Shown here: positions 17,666 through 26,531 of the stretch, piece by piece
Numbering within the stretch: the stretch's first letter is position 1
Layout of the letters: each line of letters opens with the position of its first letter
Assembly (NCBI RefSeq): GCF_013178945.1
Contig: NZ_JABFDM010000003.1
Coordinates: forward strand, 620,001 to 684,000
DNA from: Bradyrhizobium aeschynomenes
Lineage (GTDB): Bacteria; Pseudomonadota; Alphaproteobacteria; Rhizobiales; Xanthobacteraceae
Reading direction: 5' to 3'
DNA: 64,000 nt
The notes under the pieces: model-generated
Database searches by the model: none
The model's input: the letters and a program-made list of their open reading frames with translations, nothing else
Told to the model about the DNA's origin: nothing
Translations under genes and position numbers: made by a program

Positions 17666-18484
17666 ATGAAGTTCAAGTCGATCCTATTGGCCGCCGTCGC
17701 AAGCGCGGCGATGGTGGTGGCAAGTGCTGCGGCCGAGCTTCCGGCCGAGATCAAGCAGAACGGCCTGCGCATCGCGGTGGTGCCGAACTATCCGCCGATG
17801 GAGTTCAAGGATCCGGCCACCGCGACCCTGACCGGCTTCGACGTCGAGCTCGGCGAGGCGCTGGCCAAGAAGCTCGGCGTCAAGGCGGTGTGGCAGGAGA
17901 CCAGCTTCGACCAGCTGATGCCGGGCCTCGCCACCCAGCGCTTCGACATCATCCTGACCGGCATGACCGACCTCAAGAGCCGGCAGGAGACCGCGAGCTT
18001 CATCGACTATCTGCGTAGCGGCCCGCGCTTCTTCGTGCAGGCCTCGCGCGCCGCCGAGTTCAAGGAGCCGGCGGCGCTGTGCGGCAAGAAGGTCGGCGCC
18101 TCCAGGCGCACGATGTTCCCGAAGGACATCGCGGCCTGGAGCGACAAGAACTGCGGCGCGACTCCGATCGAATTCGTCGGCACCGAAGGGTCGGCCGATG
18201 CGCGCACGCAGCTCAAGCAGGGCCGGATCGATGCCGCCGTGCAGGGCAACGAGACCTTGCCCTACATCATGGACCTCGAGCCCAACACCTATGTGCCGGT
18301 CGGCACGCCGATCGCCTTTCAGTATACCGGGCTCGCGACGCCGGTGAAGGCGGAGGACCTGCGCGAGGCGCTGCGCGCCGCGCTGGAGGCGCTGATCGCC
18401 GACGGCAGCTACAAGGCGCTGCTGGCGAAGTGGAAGCTCAGCGACAACGCGATCGGGAAGGTGACGATCAATGCCGGACAGTAA
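17666..18484 (+). CDS. Second ABC transporter substrate-binding protein (family 3)
   Basis: A periplasmic binding protein of 272 aa with a signal peptide ending near ASAAAELPA. It is clearly related to the protein encoded at 15225 (shared AELPAEIKQ start, [29 protein letters not shown]) but well diverged, so it probably recognises a second ligand through the same permease. Its 3-prime end overlaps the next gene by 14 bp. Confidence 0.9.
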   Translation: MKFKSILLAAVASAAMVVASAAAELPAEIKQNGLRIAVVPNYPPMEFKDPATATLTGFDVELGEALAKKLGVKAVWQETSFDQLMPGLATQRFDIILTGMTDLKSRQETASFIDYLRSGPRFFVQASRAAEFKEPAALCGKKVGASRRTMFPKDIAAWSDKNCGATPIEFVGTEGSADARTQLKQGRIDAAVQGNETLPYIMDLEPNTYVPVGTPIAFQYTGLATPVKAEDLREALRAALEALIADGSYKALLAKWKLSDNAIGKVTINAGQ

Positions 18485-19364
18485 GGCGCTCGCAGGCATC
18501 CCGCTCATTCCCTCCAACACGGCGCCGCCGGCGCCCGACTATCCGTGGCCCGCGCCCTACAAGGCGGCCATGTTCCTGTCGTTCGACATCGACGCCGAGA
18601 GCGCCTGGACGTCGAAGGACCCTGCGCATGCCGCGCGCCTGGTCACGATGAGCTTCGGCGGCTTCGAGGCCCGCGTCGGCACGCCGAAGCTGCTCGAGCT
18701 GCTCGCCGACCTCGATCTCAAGGCGACGTTCTTCATCACCGGATGGGCGGTCGATGCGCATCCGGCGATGGCGGAGGCCGTGCTGAAGGCCGGCCATGAG
18801 ATCGGTCATCACGGCTATCACCATCTGCTGCCCGATCCCGGCGATCCCTTCATCATCGAGGAGATCGAACGGGGCTTCGATGCGCTTCAGCGCCGGCTCG
18901 GCGTCCGTCCGATCGGCTATCGTGCGCCGTTCGGCGAGTTCTGCGAGGAGCTGCGCGTCGCGCTCGTCCGCCAGGGCATCGTCTACACCTCCTCGTTCCG
19001 CGACGACGTCAGGCCCTATCGCCACCGCTTGGCCTCCGGCTCGCCCGGCACGATCGAGATCCCGGTGACGTCGAGCTATGACGACTGGATGCACGGCCTG
19101 TCGGCGCGGTTCTCGCCGCGCTCGATCTTCCCCAAGGAGCACGTGCTGTCGATGTGGAAGGACGAGCTTGACGAGGTCCGCGACTGGGGCGCCATGGTCA
19201 CGACCGTCCTGCATCCGCAGGTCTCGGGGCGGCCGATGCGCTTCCGCCTGCTGCGCGAATTCCTCAACTACACCAAATCGTGCCAGGACGTCTGGATCAC
19301 CACCGGCGCGGAGATTGCAGCGAACTACCAGCGTCATGAGGCAGCGGAAACCAAGGGCGCATGA
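18471..19364 (+). CDS. NodB-fold (polysaccharide deacetylase-like) hydrolase, possible cyclic imide hydrolase
   Basis: A cytoplasmic 297-aa protein of the NodB-homology fold. It has FDID (Asp39/Asp41) as the first motif and GHHGYHH with His114 and His118 as the metal motif. There is no signal peptide, so it is not an extracellular deacetylase. The size and motifs match the subgroup that includes PuuE-type allantoinase and a cyclic imide hydrolase (established family members). The surrounding carbamoylase, amidohydrolase and amino acid-type transporter fit opening of a cyclic imide or ureide ring. The exact substrate is inferred. Confidence 0.8.
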   Translation: MPDSKALAGIPLIPSNTAPPAPDYPWPAPYKAAMFLSFDIDAESAWTSKDPAHAARLVTMSFGGFEARVGTPKLLELLADLDLKATFFITGWAVDAHPAMAEAVLKAGHEIGHHGYHHLLPDPGDPFIIEEIERGFDALQRRLGVRPIGYRAPFGEFCEELRVALVRQGIVYTSSFRDDVRPYRHRLASGSPGTIEIPVTSSYDDWMHGLSARFSPRSIFPKEHVLSMWKDELDEVRDWGAMVTTVLHPQVSGRPMRFRLLREFLNYTKSCQDVWITTGAEIAANYQRHEAAETKGA

Positions 19365-20734
19365 GCACCACAGCGATCTTCGGCAGCTACGTGCTGACGC
19401 ATAGTGATGGCGTGCAGGGCGTGCTGCGCGACCATTGGGTGCTGGTGGAGGGCAAGCGCATCGCGGCGGTGACGCGCGATCGTCCCTCGGCCGACGAGGT
19501 GTTCGACCGGCCCGGCCGCTTCGTGCTGCCCGGTCTGCTGAACCTGCACAACCACATCTTCAGCGAAGCGATTGCGCGCACGCTGACGGAGGACGGCAAC
19601 GGCCGACGCAACAACAAGAGCATCGTTTACACGGTGCTGCTGCCGCTCTCCAAGCGCGGCGCCGAAATTCTCTCCGCCGAAGAGCGGCTGGCGATCGGCC
19701 GCACGGGCGTGTTGCAGCTCCTGAAGGGCGGCGCGACCACGGTGATGGAGCCGTTTCGGAACACGATCCCCGAGCTGTTCGATGCGGCGCTCGAGATGGG
19801 CCTGCGCTTCTACGGCGCGCCCTATCTGTTCTCGACGTCGGACGCCAAGGCGGACGCCTCCGGCGTCGTGCATTATGCCGGCGATGACGGCGAGGCCGAC
19901 ATGGCGGCCTGGAACGCGCTGCATCAGCGCTGGCACGGGCAGGGGGACGGTCGCATCCGTCTGGCGATGAGCCCGCATGCGACCGACACCTGCGGACCTG
20001 ATCTGTTGCGCGCTGCTGCGAGGCGAGCGCGCGAGCTCGACGTTCCCGTCACGACGCACATGGCGCAGAGCGCCGGCGAGGTGGCCACCATCGGGCAGCG
20101 CTATGGCGGGCGCACGCCGGCCGAATATCTCGACTGGCTCGGCCTGCTCGGGCCCGATCTTCTCGCCGCGCATTGCCATGCCTCGACCGATGCGGATCTG
20201 AAGCTGATGGCCGCGCGCGGCGCCGGCGTCCTGAACTGCCCGCGCGTGTTCGCCCGCGCCGGCGTCACCGCGGCGTTCGGCCGCTTCGCCGCGCATGGCG
20301 TGCGCACCGCCGTCGGCACCGACGGATACAACATGGACCTGCTCGGCGAGCTCAATGCGGCGTCGCTGATCTCGAAGGTCGCGCTCGGAAATGCCGAGAC
20401 CGCGAGCGCGCCGGAACTGATCGACGCGGTCACCGCGGCCGCGGCCGCGATGATCAAGCGCGACGATCTCGGCGTGATCGCGTCGGGCGCGACCGCCGAT
20501 CTCACCGTCGTCGACATGACGCATCCGCATCTCCAGCCGCTGCATGATCCACGTCGCGGCCTGATCGCGCTCGCCAACCGCGCCAATATCGACCAGGTGA
20601 TGGTCGATGGCCGGCTGCTGATTTGCGAAGGCCGTTATCTGCATGGCGACGAGGTGGCGATCACAGCCACTGGTGCTGCGGCGATCGAGAAGATCTGGGC
20701 GCTGCCCGAGGCACAGGCCGCGTTCGCGGGCTGA
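19361..20734 (+). CDS. Amidohydrolase-superfamily deaminase/hydrolase (SsnA/AtzB-type)
   Basis: A metal-dependent amidohydrolase of 457 aa, from the group that includes adenosine-type deaminases, guanine deaminase and chloro-s-triazine hydrolases. Metal motifs are His63-x-His65 (NLHNHIF), His in PVTTHMAQS, His in LLAAHCHAS, and Asp in GTDGYNMD. The composite beta-sandwich formed by both ends is present (DLTVVDMTHPHLQP). The start overlaps the preceding stop (ATGA). It probably removes an amino or amide group from the compound handled by this operon. The substrate is unknown. Confidence 0.84.
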   Translation: MSTTAIFGSYVLTHSDGVQGVLRDHWVLVEGKRIAAVTRDRPSADEVFDRPGRFVLPGLLNLHNHIFSEAIARTLTEDGNGRRNNKSIVYTVLLPLSKRGAEILSAEERLAIGRTGVLQLLKGGATTVMEPFRNTIPELFDAALEMGLRFYGAPYLFSTSDAKADASGVVHYAGDDGEADMAAWNALHQRWHGQGDGRIRLAMSPHATDTCGPDLLRAAARRARELDVPVTTHMAQSAGEVATIGQRYGGRTPAEYLDWLGLLGPDLLAAHCHASTDADLKLMAARGAGVLNCPRVFARAGVTAAFGRFAAHGVRTAVGTDGYNMDLLGELNAASLISKVALGNAETASAPELIDAVTAAAAAMIKRDDLGVIASGATADLTVVDMTHPHLQPLHDPRRGLIALANRANIDQVMVDGRLLICEGRYLHGDEVAITATGAAAIEKIWALPEAQAAFAG

Positions 20735-20840
20735 CAGCGCGTCAGCGCATCGTCTCAAACAACCGGGCAGGCTGCATCGTTGCCGCGGCGCAGATCGCGC
20801 CCGGATGATGCCGCAGTCGTCGCCCTCGTGAATGATGAGG

Positions 20841-20943
20841 GCGCAGGGAAGGCCGGGTGCCGGTCGCACCCATGGTCCGCGTGCAACAAAAAGCACGCGG
20901 CAGAACCACAGGTACGGACCGGAGCATCCGGCCTTCCCTGCGC
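20841..20943. repeat. Dispersed palindromic repeat element
   Basis: The ends are a perfect 16-bp inverted repeat (GCGCAGGGAAGGCCGG and its complement), and an inner 7-bp pair CGCGTGC/GCACGCG sits at 20878 and 20893. From memory, this sequence type is widespread between genes of Bradyrhizobium; copy number here is one. Confidence 0.65.
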
Positions 20944-21404
20944 GATGGTTTACGGCTTATACGCGATCTTCCCGGTGCCCGGCTCGTTGGCCACCGTCAT
21001 CGTCCGATGCGTCACACCGGCCGACTTGATACCAGCTTCGGGGTATCAGAACCACGCGACTTCGCCGTCCGCAGAGCACCGCTCGTCCGCGCAAGCGCTT
21101 TACGATGCTGCCACGTCCACCGCATTGCCGATCCAACGTCTCGTGACGACGCGTACGCCCCTCATCCGGACCGGAACGGAGGGAGCATAAATCAGAAAAT
21201 CCGAAATTGGGAAGAGATTTATTTCTGCGCGAGGTCTTGAAGTCGAGCTTGTTGTTGGATCCGCAGCGGAATATCGCGTTTTCGCGCGAGGCGGAGCGAC
21301 GGCCGCGACGAAAAAAATCGGCAGTGAGGACGTGTAGTGAGTGCCCGACGGGCGGATCAAGCCGCTGCGGCGTTGCCGGACGCTGTTGGTGCGGCTCGCA
21401 GCTC

Positions 21405-21490
21405 GGGCCTCATGGTTCGAGACGGCGCGCGCTTGTTCGTCGATTGCTCTCATGCGCAGATCGGCGCGCGCCTCCTCACCATGAGGGTCC
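21405..21490. repeat. REP-like element, family 'CTCATGGTTCGAGAC'
   Basis: The core CCTCATGGTTCGAGACG and the complementary end CTCCTCACCATGAGG flank a GC-rich middle with GGCGCGCGC arms. Related copies occur at 21611, 30243-30376 and 40300-40418. Confidence 0.6.
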
Positions 21491-21610
21491 GGCACCGACG
21501 TCGGGTGCTGGATCCCGTGCCATGAACACGCCGACAGTCGTGTTCCTGGAGACCTGCCTCTCACGAGGCTTCGGCGCAGAGAACTTGGCCGACGCCGAAT
21601 CCTGCCACTC

Positions 21611-21661
21611 CTCACCCTGAGGAGCGCGCCGAAAGGCGCGCGTCTCGAAGGGCGAGGCCCG
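21611..21661. repeat. REP-like element, short copy
   Basis: It has CTGAGGAG at one end, the hairpin GCGCGCC-GAAA-GGCGCGC, and TCTCGAAGGGCGAGGCC at the other. It belongs to the same family as the copies at 30326 and 40370 and lies 37 bp past the upp stop, so it may act as the end of that transcript. Confidence 0.6.
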
Positions 21662-21697
21662 GATTACCGCGTCCTCTTGGTCGAGTCGATGCGAGCC

Positions 21698-22327
21698 TTA
21701 CCGCGTCCCATACGCCCGGTCGCCGGCGTCGCCGAGGCCGGGGACGATGAAGGCGTCGTCGTCCAGGCCCTCGTCGATCGCCGCGGTCCACAGCGTGACG
21801 TCGGGATGCAGGCCGCGCACGCGCTCGACGCCTTCGGGAGCGGCGATCATGCAGACCATGCGGATGTCCTTGGCGCCGCGCTCCTTCAGCCGGTCGACGG
21901 CGGCGACCGCGCTGTTGCCGGTCGCCAGCACCGGCGTCACCACGACGGCGAGACGCTCGTGCAGGTCGGACGGCGCCTTGAAGAAGTACTCGACGGCAGT
22001 GAAGGTCTGCGGTTCGCGGTACAGGCCGATATGGGCAACGCGCGCGGTCGGCACCAGGTCGAGCATGCCGTCGACGAAGGTGACGCCGGCGCGCAGCACC
22101 GGCACGAACACCAGCTTCTTGCCGGCGATCTTCGCTGACTGCATCCGCGCCAGCGGCGTCTCGATCTCGACCTCCGTGAGCGGCAGGTCGCGCGTGACCT
22201 CGTAGCAGAGGAGCATGCCGATCTCCTTCAAGAGCTCGCGAAACGACTTGGTCGAGATCGACTTGTCGCGGATCAGGGTCAGCTTGTGCTGCACCAGCGG
22301 ATGATCGACGACCGTGACGCCTTCCAT
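21698..22327 (-). CDS. upp: Uracil phosphoribosyltransferase
   Basis: Converts uracil and PRPP to UMP. The 209-aa protein has the family landmarks: [16 protein letters not shown] near the N-terminus, [14 protein letters not shown], the PRPP loop [19 protein letters not shown], and the C-terminal uracil-binding [14 protein letters not shown]. The start MEGVTVV at 22327 is chosen by family length and a CGGAG site 9 nt upstream. It is the third minus-strand gene after urc1 and urc4, so it probably supplies the nucleotide for uracil breakdown as well as for salvage. A large palindromic element separates it from urc4. Confidence 0.95.
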   Translation of the reverse strand: MEGVTVVDHPLVQHKLTLIRDKSISTKSFRELLKEIGMLLCYEVTRDLPLTEVEIETPLARMQSAKIAGKKLVFVPVLRAGVTFVDGMLDLVPTARVAHIGLYREPQTFTAVEYFFKAPSDLHERLAVVVTPVLATGNSAVAAVDRLKERGAKDIRMVCMIAAPEGVERVRGLHPDVTLWTAAIDEGLDDDAFIVPGLGDAGDRAYGTR

Positions 22328-22351
22328 GGCTTTCATCTCCGAATAATGCGG

Positions 22352-22522
22352 CACGGGAGGTGCACCCTCTCCCCTTGTGGGAGAGGGTGGTATGAGCGCG
22401 CGTAGCGCGATCATACCGGGTGAGGGGTCTGTTTCCGCGGAGAGAACCCCTCACCCGGCTCGAACTCGCTCCGCTCGTTCGATGCACCCTCTCCCACAAG
22501 GGGAGAGGGTGCACCTCCCGTG
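22352..22522. repeat. Large palindromic element with perfect 37-bp inverted arms
   Basis: The arms at 22352-22388 and 22486-22522 are exact reverse complements and are themselves hairpin-like (CCCTCTCCCC...GGGGAGAGGG). Inside is a second pair, GTGAGGGGT at 22420 and ACCCCTCAC near 22446. The whole could fold into a long cruciform or a stable RNA stem-loop between urc4 and upp. A related element is at 26623. Confidence 0.85.
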
Positions 22523-22551
22523 TCGGGCATGACGAATCTCTATCAAACCCC

Positions 22552-23775
22552 TTAAAACACCGTGCCGTCGCTGATGATGGTGAGCGGCGGTGAACCATCG
22601 GGCCGCCGCTCGAAGGCGAGCTTGCGGCCGGCGGCCCAGGTGCCGCCCTCTAGGATGCGGGCGAGCGGCAGTTGCTCGGGCGTCTGACCGGTACGCACGC
22701 GGATCAGCGCGGCCAGCCGGTCGAGCAGGGCGACGGTGAGCGCGCGCCATTCCACCACCAGCGGCGAGTCCACGGCATGCGCTCGCGCGGCATCGGCGGG
22801 ATCGCGCAGGCTCAGCACACCGCCGTCCACGAACAGGCCGCCATTGCGGTATTCGGCGAGGCCGGTGAGGCCGTCGATGTTGTCCACCACGAGGCCCGCG
22901 CGCTGCAGCGGTTCGATCAGCGAATAGCTCAGCCATTGTGACAGCTTGTGCAGGGGAACGAGGCCGGTGGTCGCATCGGCCGTCACCAGCGATGCATGCC
23001 TCCAGCAGTCGCCGAGCGCGACGCCTTGCAGCGTCAGACGTGACGGCCAGATCGGGCCGAGCTGCTGCAGCACCTGCTGCAGGATGTCAGCCGCATCGAT
23101 GTGGCCATCCACGGCGCCGGCGACGAGCTGATCGAAAAGCCCGCCGGGACGCGGAGCATCCTTGGTTCCGAAAATCTCCGGCTTCGCGGCGACTACTTCG
23201 CCCAACCGCCGCAGCAGCGCGACGCGGCCTTCCAATCCGACCAGCGGATTGTCAGCGCCAACCTGAAAGCCGCGTTCGAGATCGGCGACGGTCAGCTGTT
23301 GCAGCTTCGCCGCGTCTGCGCGCAGCGGATCTGCCGGGTCGGCGGAAAACGCGCCGCGGGAAAACATGTCGAGGCTCGCCAGCGCCAGTCCCTCGGAGCG
23401 GCCGATCCGCGCGCCGGTGACGGCATCCAGATAGCGCCAAGCGGCACCGGCGCCGGCGTCGAGCAGCACGCTGGTGATGGCGAGATCGAACTCGGCGCGC
23501 GCGCGCGCCGCCGCATCCGGCCACTCCACCCTCTCAGCGATTGCAGCCCAGCGATCGACGCTGCCGACCACGAAGTGCCGCCAGCGTGAATGGAACGGCA
23601 CCTCGCCGTTCGGATACGCCTTGCTCGTGACGTCGCGTACGAGATCGGCGATCGCATCCAGTTTGCCGAGATCGATACGAAAATGCGGCAGCTTGTCGTC
23701 GAGGCCGAGGGCAAGCAGTTGATGCGCCCGCTCGCGGACGGCGCGGGCGGACAGGAGATATGAGACGTCTGTCAT
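22552..23775 (-). CDS. urc4: URC4/urg3 family protein of uracil catabolism (DUF1688)
   Basis: A member of the DUF1688/URC4 family, required for the URC route of uracil catabolism in yeasts and found in bacterial urc clusters; its chemical step is not firmly known. The 407-aa soluble protein has the family features SRWRHFVVGSVDRW, FDLAITSVLLDAGAG, and a C-terminal VEWRALTVALLDRLA. It lies 15 bp downstream of urc1, so they are co-transcribed, with upp following. No membrane segments are seen. Confidence 0.88.
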   Translation of the reverse strand: MTDVSYLLSARAVRERAHQLLALGLDDKLPHFRIDLGKLDAIADLVRDVTSKAYPNGEVPFHSRWRHFVVGSVDRWAAIAERVEWPDAAARARAEFDLAITSVLLDAGAGAAWRYLDAVTGARIGRSEGLALASLDMFSRGAFSADPADPLRADAAKLQQLTVADLERGFQVGADNPLVGLEGRVALLRRLGEVVAAKPEIFGTKDAPRPGGLFDQLVAGAVDGHIDAADILQQVLQQLGPIWPSRLTLQGVALGDCWRHASLVTADATTGLVPLHKLSQWLSYSLIEPLQRAGLVVDNIDGLTGLAEYRNGGLFVDGGVLSLRDPADAARAHAVDSPLVVEWRALTVALLDRLAALIRVRTGQTPEQLPLARILEGGTWAAGRKLAFERRPDGSPPLTIISDGTVF

Positions 23776-23790
23776 GATCGGCCGCTGCGC

Positions 23791-25047
23791 TCAGTACTTC
23801 TCGAGCGGGCGGCCGACGGTGTCGCCGAGCTCTTGCGGTTTTTGCGGCTCCAGCGAGAAATAGCCGGCGGCCTTCTTGGCTGCGATCTCGACATGGGCGT
23901 CGGCCGGGATCAGCTCGTCGGGGATCGGCACGCGCTCGACGATGTCGACGCCTTGTCCGACCAGCGCATCGTGCTTCATGTCGCTCATCGAGATGAAGCG
24001 GTCGATGCGCGTGATGCCGAGCCAGTGGATCACGTCGGGCATCAGCTGCTGGAAGCGCGCGTCCTGCACACCGGCGACGCATTCGGTGCGCTCGAAATAG
24101 GCCGCGGCGGCGTCGCCGTCCTCCTGGCGCTTGCGCGCATTGTAGACCAGGAATTTGGTCACCTCGCCGAGCGCGCGGCCTTCCTTGCGGTTGTAGACGA
24201 TGATGCCGAGCCCGCCATTCTGGCCGGCGGCGACGCATTCCTCGATGCCGTGGATCAGATAGGGCCGGCAGGTGCAGATGTCGGAGCCGAACACGTCGGA
24301 GCCGTTGCATTCGTCATGCACGCGACAGGTGATCTTCGTCCTCGCGTCATTCAGCTTGGTGACGTCGCCGAACAGATAGACGGTCGTACCGCCGATCGGC
24401 GGCAGGAACACCTGCAGGTCGGGTCGCGTCACCAGCTCCGGATACATGCCGCCGGTCTGCTCGAACAGGCCGCGGCGCAGATTGGTCTCGCTGGTGCCGA
24501 AGCGTGCGGCCACGCCGGGCAGGTACCACACGGGGTCGATCGCGATCTTCACCACCGACACGCTGCCATTGGCATGCACGACCTCGCCGTCGTGAACGAG
24601 GCGCTTGGCGGCCATCGCCGCATGCAGCTCCGGCAGTTCGATGCGCGCCTTGGTCACCGCGATGGTCGGCCGGATGTCGATGCCCTCGGCGATCTCGCCG
24701 CCGAAGTTCTCGGCGACCAGATGGCCCCAGGGATCGAGCGCGACGATCTTGGCGGGATCGCGCCATTGGCCGAACGGGCCGATGGTGGCGGCGGGATGGG
24801 TGTTGGTGAGATCGGGGCGACGGATCGGATCCAGCGCGCCGGAGGAGACCGCGAGCGCGCGGTACACCGTGTAGGAGCCGCCATGGCTGCCGATGACGTT
24901 GCGGTCCTGCGGACGCGACACCGTGCCGATGATCGGCCCGCGCTCGCGCGCGCTCGCCGCGCCCCAGTGGAGCGGGAAATTGTGCTTGGCGCCTGGCACC
25001 GGGTGCGAGGTCAGGCGGATGTGATCCGTGCGGTTGGAGCGAGTCAT
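23791..25047 (-). CDS. urc1: URC1-type GTP cyclohydrolase II homologue of uracil catabolism
   Basis: A GTP cyclohydrolase II-fold protein of 418 aa, about twice the size of RibA. The zinc-binding motif is retained, with Cys247, Cys258 and Cys260 in ECNGSDVFGSDICTC, along with IVYNRKEGRALG. The long N-terminal half and the pairing with urc4 and upp mark it as URC1 rather than a riboflavin enzyme. In this pathway a uracil nucleotide, not GTP, is thought to be the substrate. It is the first gene of the urc operon and divergent from a cytosine deaminase-like gene. Confidence 0.88.
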   Translation of the reverse strand: MTRSNRTDHIRLTSHPVPGAKHNFPLHWGAASARERGPIIGTVSRPQDRNVIGSHGGSYTVYRALAVSSGALDPIRRPDLTNTHPAATIGPFGQWRDPAKIVALDPWGHLVAENFGGEIAEGIDIRPTIAVTKARIELPELHAAMAAKRLVHDGEVVHANGSVSVVKIAIDPVWYLPGVAARFGTSETNLRRGLFEQTGGMYPELVTRPDLQVFLPPIGGTTVYLFGDVTKLNDARTKITCRVHDECNGSDVFGSDICTCRPYLIHGIEECVAAGQNGGLGIIVYNRKEGRALGEVTKFLVYNARKRQEDGDAAAAYFERTECVAGVQDARFQQLMPDVIHWLGITRIDRFISMSDMKHDALVGQGVDIVERVPIPDELIPADAHVEIAAKKAAGYFSLEPQKPQELGDTVGRPLEKY

Positions 25048-25073
25048 CGGACAGCTACCCCCAAAACGGCAAC

Positions 25074-25094
25074 GGCCCGCCTTGACGACGGGCC
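25074..25094 (-). promoter_or_regulatory. Leader hairpin ahead of urc1
   Basis: GGCCCG and CGGGCC, nine bases apart, lie 27 bp before the urc1 ATG in its untranslated leader. It could affect translation or attenuation, or be a repeat remnant. No T-tract follows. Confidence 0.35.
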
Positions 25095-25301
25095 TGAGCA
25101 GAACGCGTTCACGTTATCCATGCACCAATATAGCAGTTTTTCCACAGCAAACAAGTGGCCCGGATCGGCCGTCTGTTTGTAAACGAATGGTGACGAAGCG
25201 GCTTGCAACGCAGCGCGGCGTCCATCCCTGGCATGGCGCTTGCCTTTTGAGCGCCGCGCCGCCAGCGTGGCGCGCAGGGAATCTTCGACGGCAAAGGCGG
25301 C

Positions 25302-26531
25302 ATGGACCTGATCATTCGCAACGCGGTGCTGGCGCAGCAGGGCGAGCTGCGCCGCGCCGATATCGGAATTTCGAAAGGCCGGATCGTGGCGATCGAGGCC
25401 GCGCTGCGGGCCGACGGCGAGGAACGCGACGCGGAGAACTGCCTCGTCGTTCCCGGCTTCATCGAGACCCACATCCATCTCGACAAGACCTGCATCCTGG
25501 ATCGCTGCACGATCCGGGAAGGTACGGTGGCCGAGGCGGTGCGCGAGACGGCGGCCGCCAAGCGTCACTTCACGGCCGAGGATGTCTACAACAGGGCGAA
25601 GCAGACCGTGGAGCGCTGCGTCAGCCACGGCACGATGCGGATGCGCACCCATGTCGAGCTCGATCCCGGCATCGGCTTCATTGCGTTCGAGGCCATCCAA
25701 CAACTCGCCCGCGATCATGCCTGGGCGCTCGATCTCGAAATCTGCGTGTTCCCGCAGGAAGGCCTGACCAACTATCCCGGCACCGAGGAGCTGCTGATCG
25801 AGGGCCTGCGCCGCGGCGCGCGCACCATCGGCGCGGCGCCGTATTTCGACACCGATCCCCCGGCACAGATCGACCGCATCTTCGCGATCGCGCGCGAGCA
25901 CGACGTCGACATCGACATGCATCTCGATCTCGCCGAGACGCTCGATCACATGCAGATTGAATATGTCTGCCGCAAGACGGAGGAATATGGCTGGGGCGGT
26001 CGCGTCGCGGTCGGGCATGTCACGCAGCTGTCGCTGCTGCCGCCGGAGCGCTTCAATGCGATCGCTGTGCAACTCGCCAAGGCCGGCGTCGCCGTCACCG
26101 TGCTGCCCTCGACGGATCTGCATCTGATGGGCCGGCGCCACGATCATGCGATCCCGCGCGGCGTGGTGCCGCTCGAGCCGCTGCGCGACAAGGGCGTGAC
26201 CTGTTCGCTGTCGACCAACAACGTGCTCAATCCGTTCACGCCCTATGGCGACGGCTCGCTGATCCGCATGGCCAACCTCTACGCCAATGTCTGCCACGTC
26301 TCGCGCCCCGACCATCTCGCCGGCTGCCTCGACATGGTGACGCATGATGCGGCCAAGCTGATGCGGCTTTCGGATTACGGCGTGACGGTCGGCGCGCCGG
26401 CCGATCTCGTCTGCATCGATGCGCGCGATCCGACCGAAGCGGTGGCCACATTGGCCCAGCCGCTGTGGGGCCTGAAGCGCGGCCGCCCGTCCTTCTCGCG
26501 CACGCGGCCGGTGCTGCATCGGCCGGTGTGA
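25302..26531 (+). CDS. Cytosine deaminase-like amidohydrolase
   Basis: An amidohydrolase of 409 aa in the CodA group. The metal motif is ETHIHLDKT with His57 and His59. Further on are DMHLDLAET and PSTDLHLMGRRHD, as in bacterial cytosine deaminases and related creatinine/isoguanine deaminases. It has no signal peptide. It is divergent from urc1 with a 254-bp gap, so conversion of cytosine to uracil feeding the urc genes is a natural reading. The specificity is inferred. Confidence 0.85.
   Translation: MDLIIRNAVLAQQGELRRADIGISKGRIVAIEAALRADGEERDAENCLVVPGFIETHIHLDKTCILDRCTIREGTVAEAVRETAAAKRHFTAEDVYNRAKQTVERCVSHGTMRMRTHVELDPGIGFIAFEAIQQLARDHAWALDLEICVFPQEGLTNYPGTEELLIEGLRRGARTIGAAPYFDTDPPAQIDRIFAIAREHDVDIDMHLDLAETLDHMQIEYVCRKTEEYGWGGRVAVGHVTQLSLLPPERFNAIAVQLAKAGVAVTVLPSTDLHLMGRRHDHAIPRGVVPLEPLRDKGVTCSLSTNNVLNPFTPYGDGSLIRMANLYANVCHVSRPDHLAGCLDMVTHDAAKLMRLSDYGVTVGAPADLVCIDARDPTEAVATLAQPLWGLKRGRPSFSRTRPVLHRPV

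Larger units (their letters stand above)
20735..21697. other. Repeat-rich intergenic region, no supported gene
   Basis: 963 bases between the amidohydrolase operon and upp, which converge. It holds three dispersed palindromic elements (listed separately). Frames open across it, for example 20780-21190 and 21100-21615, are made of repeat sequence and show no family signal. Confidence 0.6.

Noticed and set aside
20780..21190. 136-codon plus-strand frame resembling proteins often annotated in Bradyrhizobium
   Set aside because: It is a translation of the dispersed palindromic repeat at 20841 and its flank, not a conserved protein.
21100..21615. 171-codon minus-strand frame
   Set aside because: It runs through a REP element and low-complexity intergenic DNA without a ribosome site.
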